Shown here: one piece after another, positions 41,350 to 50,347 of the stretch
How the letters are laid out: each line of letters begins with the position of its first letter
Numbering within the stretch: position 1 is the stretch's first letter
NCBI GenBank assembly: GCA_964583795.1
Contig: CAZOWX010000007.1
Coordinates: 1 to 64,000 of the forward strand
Direction of reading: 5' to 3'
DNA: 64,000 bases
Source: JBDTME01 sp964583795
GTDB taxonomy: Bacteria; Patescibacteriota; Microgenomatia; UBA1400; PJMF01
The notes under the pieces: model-generated
What the model was told of the DNA's origin: nothing
The model's input: only the letters and a program-made list of their open reading frames with translations
Database searches by the model: none
Position numbers and translations under genes: made by a program

Positions 41350-42261
41350 ATGAAAATTTTGCTTACCGGGGCATCGGGGTTCATTGGGAGTCACGTACTC
41401 GAACGTTTGATTGATGATAACCAAGTTACTTTGCTGCTGAGAAAACATTCAGACACTTGGCGTATTGAGACGCTTTTGCCCAAAGTCAAAGTCGTGCACG
41501 AAGAAGCACTGACACAGTACTTTGCATCAACTCCACCAGAGCTGATCATGCACTTTGCGACTCACTACGTCAAAGCACATCAAGCTAGTGATGTGGCTCA
41601 AATGATTGATGGCAATGTTCGATTACCGACATTACTGCTTGAACATGCAGTCCGATCACAAACTCAGTACTTTATCAACATCGGCACCTGTTTTGAGTAT
41701 GCACAGTCAGCGGAAAAACTCAGCGAGACAGCAACAATTGCTCCCTACAACCTCTACGCTTCAACTAAAGTCGCTTTTGAGCAAGTATTACAGTACTATG
41801 CCGCCAATACGCCACTGAAAGCTTTGACATTGAAACTGTTTTACCCCTACGGAGAGAAAGATAATACAAAGGTTATCCAGCTGATCATAAACGCCGTCAA
41901 ACAACAACAAGAGCTCATCATTAGTAAAGGTGAACAACTGCTCGATTTTACCTACGTGCACGATCTTGTTGATGCGACTCTTGCCGCAATGCTGTTTATT
42001 CAGTCTTCGAAATATCATCAGTATGAAGTATGTAATATTGGTACAGGTCAAGGAACCAAACTAAAGCACATTGCTCAGATTCTCAATAAGAAAGGTAAAC
42101 GATCAGTAGTACGATGTGAGCGCGAGTATATTGAGAATGAAATCATGTCCATGGTTGCTGATAATAGCAAAGCCAAAAAACTACTTGGTTGGCAACCAAA
42201 AACCTCAATAGAACTTGGATTACAACATATGTGGGAGTATTATCAACATCATGAAAAATAA
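41350..42261 (+). CDS. NAD(P)-dependent sugar reductase/epimerase, CDP-abequose/paratose synthase-like
   Basis: 303 residues from the ATG at 41350, extended SDR. TGASGFIGSH nucleotide site, FINIGTCFEY (catalytic Thr region) and NLYASTK (YxxxK). Position after rfbH and similarity to RfbJ/RfbS-type enzymes suggest reduction of the C4 keto group of CDP-4-keto-3,6-dideoxyglucose, giving CDP-abequose or CDP-paratose. The stereochemistry cannot be told by eye. Upstream bases are GGTTGATTAGTT words. Its end overlaps the next start. Confidence 0.82.
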   Translation: MKILLTGASGFIGSHVLERLIDDNQVTLLLRKHSDTWRIETLLPKVKVVHEEALTQYFASTPPELIMHFATHYVKAHQASDVAQMIDGNVRLPTLLLEHAVRSQTQYFINIGTCFEYAQSAEKLSETATIAPYNLYASTKVAFEQVLQYYAANTPLKALTLKLFYPYGEKDNTKVIQLIINAVKQQQELIISKGEQLLDFTYVHDLVDATLAAMLFIQSSKYHQYEVCNIGTGQGTKLKHIAQILNKKGKRSVVRCEREYIENEIMSMVADNSKAKKLLGWQPKTSIELGLQHMWEYYQHHEK

Positions 42262-42727
42262 ACCAGTTCCCTCCACTATTGACGGAGTCATCATCACTCC
42301 ACTGCGAAGAATCGCTGACGATCGCGGCACCATCATGCACATGCTTCGAAATGATGATCTAGCATTTACTGGATTTGGTGAGATCTATTTTTCCACTGTT
42401 TATCCAGGAGTGATCAAGGGGTGGCACATCCACACAAAAATGACCCTACAATATGCAGTCGTATCAGGAATGATTAAGTTGGTCTTATTCGACACTCGAG
42501 AAAAATCGAGAACCAATGGACATCTCATGGAGATTTATTTGGGTGAAGATAGTTATCAGCGCGTGACAGTTCCCACAGGAGTTTGGAATGGCTTTAAAGG
42601 AATTGGGGTTAAACCAGCAATCGTTGCTAATTGTGCCGACTTACCACATGATCCAGATGAAATTAAACGCATGGATCCGCTACATAATGATGTGATTGAG
42701 TATAACTGGGATTTGGTGATGAGATAG
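42251..42727 (+). CDS. RmlC-like cupin (dTDP-sugar 3,5-epimerase family)
   Basis: 158 residues from the ATG at 42251, overlapping the previous stop. Cupin with VIKGWHIHTKMTLQYAVVSGMIKLVLFD (read in parts; His of the RGLHxQ-type motif) and VPTGVWNGFKGIG. Related to dTDP-4-dehydrorhamnose 3,5-epimerase; here it probably epimerises or isomerises a CDP-ketosugar of the same pathway. It might instead be a non-catalytic family member. Confidence 0.8.
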   Translation: MKNKPVPSTIDGVIITPLRRIADDRGTIMHMLRNDDLAFTGFGEIYFSTVYPGVIKGWHIHTKMTLQYAVVSGMIKLVLFDTREKSRTNGHLMEIYLGEDSYQRVTVPTGVWNGFKGIGVKPAIVANCADLPHDPDEIKRMDPLHNDVIEYNWDLVMR

Positions 42728-42731
42728 AATA

Positions 42732-42787
42732 TGGGTTGTTTGGCTAGCCTGCCGGTGAGGTAGGTTGTTGAGTTGTTATGTTGTTGC
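42732..42787. repeat. GTTGTTGAGTTG words with CCTGCC palindrome
   Basis: Related to the copies at 21548-21599 and 62948-62999: an AGCCTGCCGG...GGTAGG palindrome inside GTTGTT words, between convergent genes. It may replace a terminator. Confidence 0.75.
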
Positions 42788-42809
42788 ACCGCATTAAGTT
42801 TTTTCTGAT

Positions 42810-45227
42810 TCACCACACCTTCAACTCAAACGTCCGCAGGACTGCATGTTCGTTGCTGTCTTTCGAGTTAATTCGTAAGTACAGTTTTGTTTGGTCTTTT
42901 AGCAATTCTTCAGGAATTTTTAATTCGTGTGTTAGAAACTTCTGTTCGTTGTCAATCGTAGCTAGTGGAAGAAAATTTTTACCATCATTACTTAGCTCAA
43001 ATGACAAAGCGTTTTCAAAAGTGTACGTTTTTGCTGTAAAAACACCTTGAGTAACATCGACAGGTAGAGCAAAAGCGTACGTGAGTGGGTTATCACCATG
43101 AGAGTCATTCACTGCACGGTAAAGCAAGCCGTTTTGATTTTGAAACCAACCAAAGTATTCACTGGCATCAGCAAGCCAGTTGGTTGTTTGTGCCGACTCT
43201 AATTGAGCATCATAAAAATACTGTCCTTCTCTCTCCTGCAAAACAATAAGTATCGGTTGTGTGTTAGCATCGTACAGTTTTATATAGCGCAAACCTAAAT
43301 TCTGATTGTTTGGATCAATTTCAGCGGAATTAAATGAAAAAGTTATTTGGAATGATTTTTCATTATTTAAGAAGCTTAGACCGTATTGCTCTTCTACAAA
43401 TCCTTCATTTTCTCTTCTTTCAACTGCCTGAGTTAGTTCAGTACTTTTTCCCCCATACTCAGCAGTAATTCTCACTTTGTCTTGCTCGTTTTTTTGAAAA
43501 TATCCAATTTTTAGTTGAAGATTCTTTGCCGCATGTTCTAAAACAAATGGGTAAGTAATGTAAGAGTCTTTTGTATTGGTTGGTTGAAGTAAAACTATGC
43601 CGTTTTTCACCTTTACATCGGGGTAAAACACCTCAATATTGTTCCAGTCAGCAGCATTCTTGAGATAATCAAGTTTAATAAAATCATCAATAAACATACC
43701 TTCAAATTCAACTGGTGTTGTTTTCTTGAACCGAATTTTTGTCAAATTAATGTTGCCAAAAGTTCCAACTTTCTGTGAATCGACAATACTACTCAACTTC
43801 AAATTATTGAAATCAGGAATTGAAGCATAGTACAGTGAACGCTCGTCACTGACTAAATCTTGGTATCGTCGCGGAGTTGAGTTGACTAAATATTGATCGG
43901 TGTACCAGCTCTTATTTCGCCATTCTTCACCAAGGTAAATCTTGGAATACAAGTCATCTAAAGTAAATACTGCTGATTGAGAATCTTTTGGAATGTGAGA
44001 AAAAACTTGTAACCAACTATATTGTGCTAAATTCTGAATAGCAAATCCATAGGTTGTTCTAGTCTGAATTGGACGAACGGCCAGTACAAAAAATAGAAAC
44101 ATCACCATAAACAAAGCTTTTGTTAGTTTTCGTTTAAAAAAACGACGTAATAATGTATTGACTCCAACACTCACTACGACTAAATACATTGGCATGATAA
44201 AAATGAGGTACTTTTCCTCAAACCAATGATCAATCTTGACCACGAATAACAAAAAAAATGGAAAGAAAATCCAAACGAGTAAGAAAAAAAGTCTCTGCGG
44301 AGTTTTGAAAAGTGACACACAGCCAACAATAAAAAACGTAAAGTAAAGAGCTAGCATCACTTTGTCACCCAAGCCAAACCAAGCAAACATTACTCGTAAA
44401 AATGGGAGCGAGACACTGCTTACATACTCAGTGTGAAGTTGATTAGAAAGTGAGTATCCTAAACGAATTGATCGTCCCAGATTAAAGGTGGTAAAGGCTT
44501 TCATGACACCAACATAGTTGGTTTTCATAAGTGCTATAGCAAAAATCAGACTGAGTATCACTACCAACACGACTCCAGATTTTTGACTTAGCAACGTTTT
44601 CACTTTGCTCCAAAAATTTTTTATGTCAAACAAAATGAAGCTCACTAAAATCAAAACTTCTACACTGACAATAATAAACGCCGACAAATGCGTCGCTAAG
44701 TTGCACAAAGAAAAAAACAGGAACAAGCAAATTGAACGGACACGAAACTGCTGTGAAAATATGACATCGAGAAAATAGTACAAACTTACGAGAGTAAAGA
44801 AAATAAAGTACGAGTAGTGCAAAATTTGCTGCGAGAATTCTATCGCCATTGGTGAGATCGCTAGTAAGAATGCGGCAAACAGCGAAGCTTCTTTATTGGT
44901 TAGTTTTCTGGCAACAGCATACAAGACAAAAATAGAAGCAATCCCGAAAAGAACTCCGGGAATGCGTAATACTTCAATTTTTGAGCTAAAAAGAGAAAAC
45001 AGGTGAACAAAAAGATAATGCAGTGGAGTTAACTTCACATCCTGAAAAATTTCTACGATTGATTTTTGCGATTGCAAAATGTCCAACACCTCGTCGTACC
45101 ACAACTCTTTATTCACTATCCTGTACAGTCTCAAAATAAATCCCAAGGCAAGGATTCCACTCATTTGCCAATGACCACGCAATTGCTGAACTAACGTACT
45201 GAAAAGAAAAACGATTTTAGCTTTCAT
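42810..45227 (-). CDS. GT39-type GT-C glycosyltransferase with C-terminal beta domains
   Basis: 805 residues. N-terminal ~400 residues have about eleven membrane helices with the GT39 loop LWYDEVLDILQS and TPLHYLFVHLFSLF. The remaining ~400 residues are extracytoplasmic and beta-rich, with TLTxENALSFELSNDGKNF-like discoidin/galactose-binding character at the very end. It likely transfers a polyprenyl-linked sugar outside the membrane. It overlaps the upstream GT2 gene by 11 bases. Confidence 0.78.
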   Translation of the reverse strand: MKAKIVFLFSTLVQQLRGHWQMSGILALGFILRLYRIVNKELWYDEVLDILQSQKSIVEIFQDVKLTPLHYLFVHLFSLFSSKIEVLRIPGVLFGIASIFVLYAVARKLTNKEASLFAAFLLAISPMAIEFSQQILHYSYFIFFTLVSLYYFLDVIFSQQFRVRSICLFLFFSLCNLATHLSAFIIVSVEVLILVSFILFDIKNFWSKVKTLLSQKSGVVLVVILSLIFAIALMKTNYVGVMKAFTTFNLGRSIRLGYSLSNQLHTEYVSSVSLPFLRVMFAWFGLGDKVMLALYFTFFIVGCVSLFKTPQRLFFLLVWIFFPFFLLFVVKIDHWFEEKYLIFIMPMYLVVVSVGVNTLLRRFFKRKLTKALFMVMFLFFVLAVRPIQTRTTYGFAIQNLAQYSWLQVFSHIPKDSQSAVFTLDDLYSKIYLGEEWRNKSWYTDQYLVNSTPRRYQDLVSDERSLYYASIPDFNNLKLSSIVDSQKVGTFGNINLTKIRFKKTTPVEFEGMFIDDFIKLDYLKNAADWNNIEVFYPDVKVKNGIVLLQPTNTKDSYITYPFVLEHAAKNLQLKIGYFQKNEQDKVRITAEYGGKSTELTQAVERRENEGFVEEQYGLSFLNNEKSFQITFSFNSAEIDPNNQNLGLRYIKLYDANTQPILIVLQEREGQYFYDAQLESAQTTNWLADASEYFGWFQNQNGLLYRAVNDSHGDNPLTYAFALPVDVTQGVFTAKTYTFENALSFELSNDGKNFLPLATIDNEQKFLTHELKIPEELLKDQTKLYLRINSKDSNEHAVLRTFELKVW

Positions 45228-46230
45228 TCATCAACCAACGAAATTGCTTAGCGTTAAGTAATAGTAGAAGTTTGTCATAGGTTAAGCGCTTAATAAAAAT
45301 GAATACAATGACACAATATAACCAGATATCACTCCAGTGCGTAAAAAAATCAGGGAAATATTGCTTTACTAAATGAAAGTGCTTCAATACTTTATTCCAA
45401 TCTCCTTTCAGAACAAACAACGACATTGGCGCCAACGTCATCAGAACTGGATATTGAATAAAAAATCGCATGTTATTATTGTTTTTATACCACTTTTTGT
45501 ACCAACGTTTCACGATAGCGTAATGGTTTGCTTTACGATCAAGTTCTCGCTCGAAAGTTTTTTGTTGTTCCTGTAGATCAAATCCTTGTTTCGCATGCAC
45601 ACGATACGCAAAAATTGGTTCATGAATGTAGTACACATCATAATTTTTAAGAATCTTAATGCTGTGTTCAAAATCCGCTTCAGTTTGCATGTTCGCGTCA
45701 TAACCTCCAATTTTTGTAAAAATGCTTTTGTGATAAAGGTTCGACGCCAGTGGCGCTAACCCCGGAAGCAAATGCGTGTAAAACGCTCGCATTGCCTGTT
45801 CTTTTGGTATCAACTGAGACGAGGAAAATGTATGGTAACAATGCAGTACGCGCTCATCAGCATCAATAACAAGTAAAGAACTCGTAAAAAATTTCACCTT
45901 TGGATGATCTTGAACAGCTTTGCACATCACTTGATACCATTCTGGAGAAATGACATCATCGTTGTGCAAAAAAGTAAGGAAATCTCCTTTTGATTTTTTA
46001 ATACATACATTCCAATTATTTGCCATCCCTACATTTTTTCGATTGCAAAAGTACTTCACTCCCCACTTTTTATATCGAGCCACTACTTCTTTGGTATCGT
46101 CGGTAGAAGCATTATCAACCACAATGACTTCAAATGGTTTCACTGTTTGCACGCTTACCGACTTGAGTGCCTTTTCCAGCAAATCAGAACGATTAAATGT
46201 CGGGATACAAATAGAAATTTTAGGATTCAT
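45217..46230 (-). CDS. Family 2 glycosyltransferase
   Basis: 337 residues. GT-A fold with ISICIPTFNRSDLLEKALKS, VVDNASTDDT and FLHNDDVISP (acidic metal-binding motif HNDD), then QTEADFEHSIKI. A C-terminal helical segment may attach to the membrane. Makes one bond of the surface glycan from a nucleotide sugar; specificity unknown. Probably co-transcribed with the GT39-type gene. Confidence 0.88.
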   Translation of the reverse strand: MNPKISICIPTFNRSDLLEKALKSVSVQTVKPFEVIVVDNASTDDTKEVVARYKKWGVKYFCNRKNVGMANNWNVCIKKSKGDFLTFLHNDDVISPEWYQVMCKAVQDHPKVKFFTSSLLVIDADERVLHCYHTFSSSQLIPKEQAMRAFYTHLLPGLAPLASNLYHKSIFTKIGGYDANMQTEADFEHSIKILKNYDVYYIHEPIFAYRVHAKQGFDLQEQQKTFERELDRKANHYAIVKRWYKKWYKNNNNMRFFIQYPVLMTLAPMSLFVLKGDWNKVLKHFHLVKQYFPDFFTHWSDIWLYCVIVFIFIKRLTYDKLLLLLNAKQFRWLMNES

Positions 46231-46275
46231 GTTAGTTATTTCAATATATATTCAAGACATCCAAAGTTAAGAGTC

Positions 46276-46337
46276 AGATCCTCGATCTCGATGGCTTTAC
46301 TCTGCCGTTGGCCGGGTTCATTCATCGGGTCAAGGAT
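46276..46337. repeat. REP-like element, GATCC/GGATGAC family
   Basis: AGATCCTCGATCTCGATGG at one end and GGGTCAAGGATGACA at the other, with a GC-rich middle. It separates the five-gene glycosyltransferase set from the GT2/GT39 pair downstream. Confidence 0.7.
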
Positions 46338-46354
46338 GACACAACACTATCATG

Positions 46355-47140
46355 TTAGTTGCGAGTTGCTAAGATAACTAAATCAGCACCCTCTTCATCT
46401 GTGACTGTTTTTTTGATATGTAACTGTATTTCATTTTTATACTTCTGATATACAGTATCTTCGCTCTTCGCATCGAATGGCTTTCTAAGCACCACTTCCC
46501 AAGCCATTTTATCCCACAACTCTAACGTCTCTTTTGCAACGCAATACGAATACCGCTCTAGCTTAAATCCAAATTTTTTCAGTCGTTTTTTCCATTCATT
46601 AATTGAGTACAAATGATAATGGTTTAACTGCTGGTTGCGTTTAATCGAGTACCAGTTCGCTAAGGGTGTTAATCCAATTTTATTGAAAAGTGCTGAAACA
46701 TATAAGTACTTACGAAAGTTATCACTCGGAGTGGTAAACAAAAACTTCCCACCTTTTTTTAAAACTCGGTGAACTTCTTTCAAAACATCGTCTTGAGGAG
46801 GGATATGTTCAATGACAGAATTGGAGAAGACAAAACTCAAAGTTTCATCCTTCAGGGACATGTTCTCTGCCCATTCCAACAAAAACTTGCCATATCGTTT
46901 CTTTTCTTGAGCAATTTTAACATCTCCTGCCTCGTTATTATCAAGGCCATAACTAAATTGTTGATCGAATAATAGTGAACTAATATATCCATCTCCACAT
47001 CCCAAATCGAGTGATGGCTTTGCAAATCGGACATCTTTGACTAACTCATAAGCGGCTAGCAATTCAATGGAGCGAAACAACTTTGCACCAGGATGGTGAT
47101 ATTGTTTTAAGGCTAAAAAGGGAACTTTTTGGATTTTCAT
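46355..47140 (-). CDS. SAM-dependent methyltransferase (type 11)
   Basis: 261 residues. Motif I SLDLGCGDGYISSLLF, the acidic LDNNEAGD, SFVFSNSVIEHIPPQDDVL and LKKGGKFLFTTPS are classic class I methyltransferase. Acts on a small molecule, possibly a sugar of the glycan or its lipid carrier (inference from context). Overlaps the upstream GT2 by four bases; last gene of the 51622-46355 transcript. Confidence 0.87.
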   Translation of the reverse strand: MKIQKVPFLALKQYHHPGAKLFRSIELLAAYELVKDVRFAKPSLDLGCGDGYISSLLFDQQFSYGLDNNEAGDVKIAQEKKRYGKFLLEWAENMSLKDETLSFVFSNSVIEHIPPQDDVLKEVHRVLKKGGKFLFTTPSDNFRKYLYVSALFNKIGLTPLANWYSIKRNQQLNHYHLYSINEWKKRLKKFGFKLERYSYCVAKETLELWDKMAWEVVLRKPFDAKSEDTVYQKYKNEIQLHIKKTVTDEEGADLVILATRN

Positions 47141-48150
47141 TGTGTGTTTTTTGTTTGGTAGTAAATAACAAATCCCATGATGCTTCCGATCAGTGCTCCG
47201 AGTTGATTCAACTGGCGACGTGTCATTGCTTGATAGACATAATACGCATCTTGAAAAAGAATGTACAACGTAAATCGCAATATTTTGCGAAAGGTATTTG
47301 GGCGAATATGGCGCATGTAGAATACAATAAAGTTAATGATCCGCGTATAACTGGCCGGTCGATCATTATAAAACCCTTCCTGCGAAGGCATATGATGAAG
47401 AACGGCTTTTGGGTCAAATACCAAGGTGTAACCCAAGTTCATAATTTTAAATGCCGCATCTGGCTCATGGTACTCACCGACTCCAGCATACACTTGGTCA
47501 AATCCGCCAATTTTTTTGAGCAATCGTGTTTGTACCGCATAATTACACGCTTCCAAATTATTCACTTCCTGCCGAGGTTGTTTGAGCGCAGAAGCATAAT
47601 TGGTCCCCAAAGAAAATGCGCCACTGTCAAACCAGTGACTTACCCGCATTGGTTGACCATCAAGAAAAAACTGAGTATGTACCTTGCCAATCAGCTGCCA
47701 AAACGAACTACCTTGATCAGATTTTTTAGAAAGTGTAAATACGTCGCGATTATCAATATTCGTCTCAGGCACTACCGTAGGACCAGTCACACCACCAATC
47801 TTCTTGTCACTTTGAAAAGTCTCATAAATACTCTCCAACCATTTCGGGGTCATTTCAACATCATCATCGGTTCGAATAAAATACTTTCCTCGGGCTTCTT
47901 TCAGCGCTAGGTTTGCTGCTTTGGATAAACCTTTTATCGTTTGGTGAATAACAGTCATTTGTAGTTTTTGCTGATACTTCTTCAACATGCGAAAGACTTC
48001 ATCACCTGATTTGTAATCTACAATCAACAATTCAAAATCAGTGAAGGACTGTTTGCAAAGCGATTTTAACTCGCGCTCAAGCGAGCTTGCCCGACCACCG
48101 GTCGGGATAAAAATGCTAAACACTGGTGTTTTTTTAGAAGCTTTGGGCAT
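47137..48150 (-). CDS. Family 2 glycosyltransferase
   Basis: 337 residues. FSIFIPTGGRASSLERELKS, ELLIVDYKSGD, YFIRTDDDVEMTPKWLE (DDD metal motif) and FDQVYAGVGEYHEPDAAF. C-terminal region basic with an amphipathic stretch. Part of a tight run of overlapping genes; sugar and acceptor unknown. Confidence 0.87.
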   Translation of the reverse strand: MPKASKKTPVFSIFIPTGGRASSLERELKSLCKQSFTDFELLIVDYKSGDEVFRMLKKYQQKLQMTVIHQTIKGLSKAANLALKEARGKYFIRTDDDVEMTPKWLESIYETFQSDKKIGGVTGPTVVPETNIDNRDVFTLSKKSDQGSSFWQLIGKVHTQFFLDGQPMRVSHWFDSGAFSLGTNYASALKQPRQEVNNLEACNYAVQTRLLKKIGGFDQVYAGVGEYHEPDAAFKIMNLGYTLVFDPKAVLHHMPSQEGFYNDRPASYTRIINFIVFYMRHIRPNTFRKILRFTLYILFQDAYYVYQAMTRRQLNQLGALIGSIMGFVIYYQTKNTQ

Positions 48151-49207
48151 TACCTACCTTGTGCGTATGAATCGCTTTCCCTAAAAAATAGGACAGTGGT
48201 CGTCGCTTCATCCAAATTGCAAATAACTCTTTGTCAGAAACCACTCTCTTTGATTGTATCAGTCGTCTTTTTCGCCAGTTTTTACCAAAATGTGTTATAT
48301 TCCACCACACACCACTCATTATCCACAAGAACTCATTAAAGCTCCCTTTGCGCAATAAACTATAGATCGCCAGTCCCAACCATAATCCGATGTGAATTGG
48401 GAGAATTTTGATCATGCTTTTAAGCTCTAAGTTTTTAAAGTGAGTAAGAATGTAATTTTTACTGCCGTGAAATCGGGCCAACTGTTTCACTTTCCCAGAA
48501 CCTAAAATAATACTACTCGTTCCTGAGTCGTGGTACACAACTGAACTTGGCAAAAACATATTTTGATACCCCATCAACCAGCAACGCCACCCTAGGTCAG
48601 TCTCTTCGACATAAATGAAGTAATCATCATCAAATCCACCAGCATCCTCAAAAGCCTTCGCTCGAATAAACATCCCTGCTGATTTCGCTGCCAGGATAGG
48701 TTCAATTTGATCAAATGAGCCGTCATCCTTGGTTCCCCCTTTCACTTTTTGGACAAGAAACCCATTGAATGACATGTACTCACCAATATAATCAATCGTT
48801 TTTTTGTCAGCCAATAATAACTTGCATTGAATGATGCCAATTTTTTCACTTTTTCGAAACAGTTTTTTTGCTTCCTCTGCCCAGTTTTTTTCCACTACTG
48901 TATCATTATCTAAGAAACAGAAAAACACTCCCTTAGCTTGAGCAGCACCTTTATTTCGGGCGTAAGCTGGACCGAAATTTTTTTCAAGCTCAACGATTTT
49001 TAGTTTGCCACTTTTATGCTCAGTTGAAAATTTTTTTGCTAAAACTTTCACTGAATCATCAATCGAGGCATTATCAACCACAATCACTTCAATATTCTTG
49101 GTATTAGAGTTAAAAATTGAACGCACACACTTTTGGATGTACGCGTTCCCATTATGGTTCACCACAACGACAGAAACCAAATTTTTAGTGACTTTTTTAC
49201 TTGGCAT
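48134..49207 (-). CDS. Family 2 glycosyltransferase, rhamnosyltransferase-like
   Basis: 357 residues. SVVVVNHNGNAYIQKCVRS, VIVVDNASIDDSV, FCFLDNDTVVEKNW and DDDYFIYVEETDLGWRCWL (ExDLxxR-type motif) resemble WbbL-like rhamnosyltransferases. A C-terminal hydrophobic stretch near residue 265-290 could bind the membrane. Overlaps the next gene by 17 bases. Confidence 0.88.
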   Translation of the reverse strand: MPSKKVTKNLVSVVVVNHNGNAYIQKCVRSIFNSNTKNIEVIVVDNASIDDSVKVLAKKFSTEHKSGKLKIVELEKNFGPAYARNKGAAQAKGVFFCFLDNDTVVEKNWAEEAKKLFRKSEKIGIIQCKLLLADKKTIDYIGEYMSFNGFLVQKVKGGTKDDGSFDQIEPILAAKSAGMFIRAKAFEDAGGFDDDYFIYVEETDLGWRCWLMGYQNMFLPSSVVYHDSGTSSIILGSGKVKQLARFHGSKNYILTHFKNLELKSMIKILPIHIGLWLGLAIYSLLRKGSFNEFLWIMSGVWWNITHFGKNWRKRRLIQSKRVVSDKELFAIWMKRRPLSYFLGKAIHTHKVGNAQSF

Positions 49208-50342
49208 AGATCTTCACATATTTCAGTGCGGTTTGATAAGGAGTTCTTTTCTCTTTCAGTTTTACCACATTCTGCTCAATCATCTTTACTTCTTCAGGAT
49301 GTTCAACCACATACGCCAGAGCTTGCTCCCATTGCGAATTTTCTGTCAGTAAACCCGTCTTATGGTCAACAATATCACACAAAAAATGTCCGATCTTGGT
49401 AGCAATCACACACTTCGCGTAGCTAAAAGAGTGATACAGCGGTCCACTTGATCCCATTGAAAGCACCGCAGGAATGACCACCGCGTAAGCATCTTGATAC
49501 AATTTATCTTGACGTGCCTGTTCAATGTATCCGACAATCTCAACCTTGTCTTTGATATGTAACTGGTTAATAAATTGTTTTATTTCTTCAAGTGCAATTT
49601 CCTGTCCCTTTATCACCCCACCTGCCAAAACTAACTTGAACTCAGATCCCGGGTGATCCAGTAAAAACTGCGCAAACCCTCTAATCACATGTTCCAGTCC
49701 CTTGCGGCGCACCATATATCCAAAGTAGAAAAAGTATGGTTTCGTTTTGCCACTATTTACTTTCTTTTCCGGAATGGCAGTCTGAATCACGGTCATTTTA
49801 TCGGGATCAACAAAATAATCTTCTGACAAAATTTGCTTGGTCAGCGTACTGTGAACAATGATTTGATCCGAAAAGAGTGATGAGAGTGCAAAAGTATACA
49901 TAAAGAGAAGTTTAAACACGATCGGCTGCATCACAATTGAGTTTGCTTTATTAAAAATGTGAACAAATTCTTTGTTGATCTGACTCATAAACGCAGTCGC
50001 ATGCAGTGTGGTCACCACTTTTATGCCCATCAGTTTCATGAGCAGTAGCAACCAAGGAAATAACACAATGGTGGCAATGCTCCCACCATACATATTGAAC
50101 TCTTGTTGAATATGTACCACATCGGGGCGATCAACTCTCAATTGTTCAATGATTTCTTTGACAAATTTGGCAGACTTTGACCAAACGCGCTTCACCTCCC
50201 CACACCCTTTAATCAACTCATTCTTTTTGTCATTATCAGAGTACACAATCAATTCCAAATCTTTAACCTTACTTAGTCCAGAGGTGATGATCTGAGAAAA
50301 GTGCCCTGATGGCAGCATTGAAGAAATAAAAACAACTTTCAT
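49197..50342 (-). CDS. Family 4 glycosyltransferase
   Basis: 381 residues, GT-B. PSGHFSQIITSGL near the N-terminus, PYFFYFGYMVRRKGLEHVI (start of the donor domain), KVEIVGYI and VVIPAVLSMGSSGPLYHSFSY (the EX7E-like region is degenerate, without the usual first Glu). Retaining transferase using a nucleotide sugar. Overlaps the next gene by 11 bases. Confidence 0.85.
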   Translation of the reverse strand: MKVVFISSMLPSGHFSQIITSGLSKVKDLELIVYSDNDKKNELIKGCGEVKRVWSKSAKFVKEIIEQLRVDRPDVVHIQQEFNMYGGSIATIVLFPWLLLLMKLMGIKVVTTLHATAFMSQINKEFVHIFNKANSIVMQPIVFKLLFMYTFALSSLFSDQIIVHSTLTKQILSEDYFVDPDKMTVIQTAIPEKKVNSGKTKPYFFYFGYMVRRKGLEHVIRGFAQFLLDHPGSEFKLVLAGGVIKGQEIALEEIKQFINQLHIKDKVEIVGYIEQARQDKLYQDAYAVVIPAVLSMGSSGPLYHSFSYAKCVIATKIGHFLCDIVDHKTGLLTENSQWEQALAYVVEHPEEVKMIEQNVVKLKEKRTPYQTALKYVKIYAK

Positions 50343-50347
50343 GCGGT

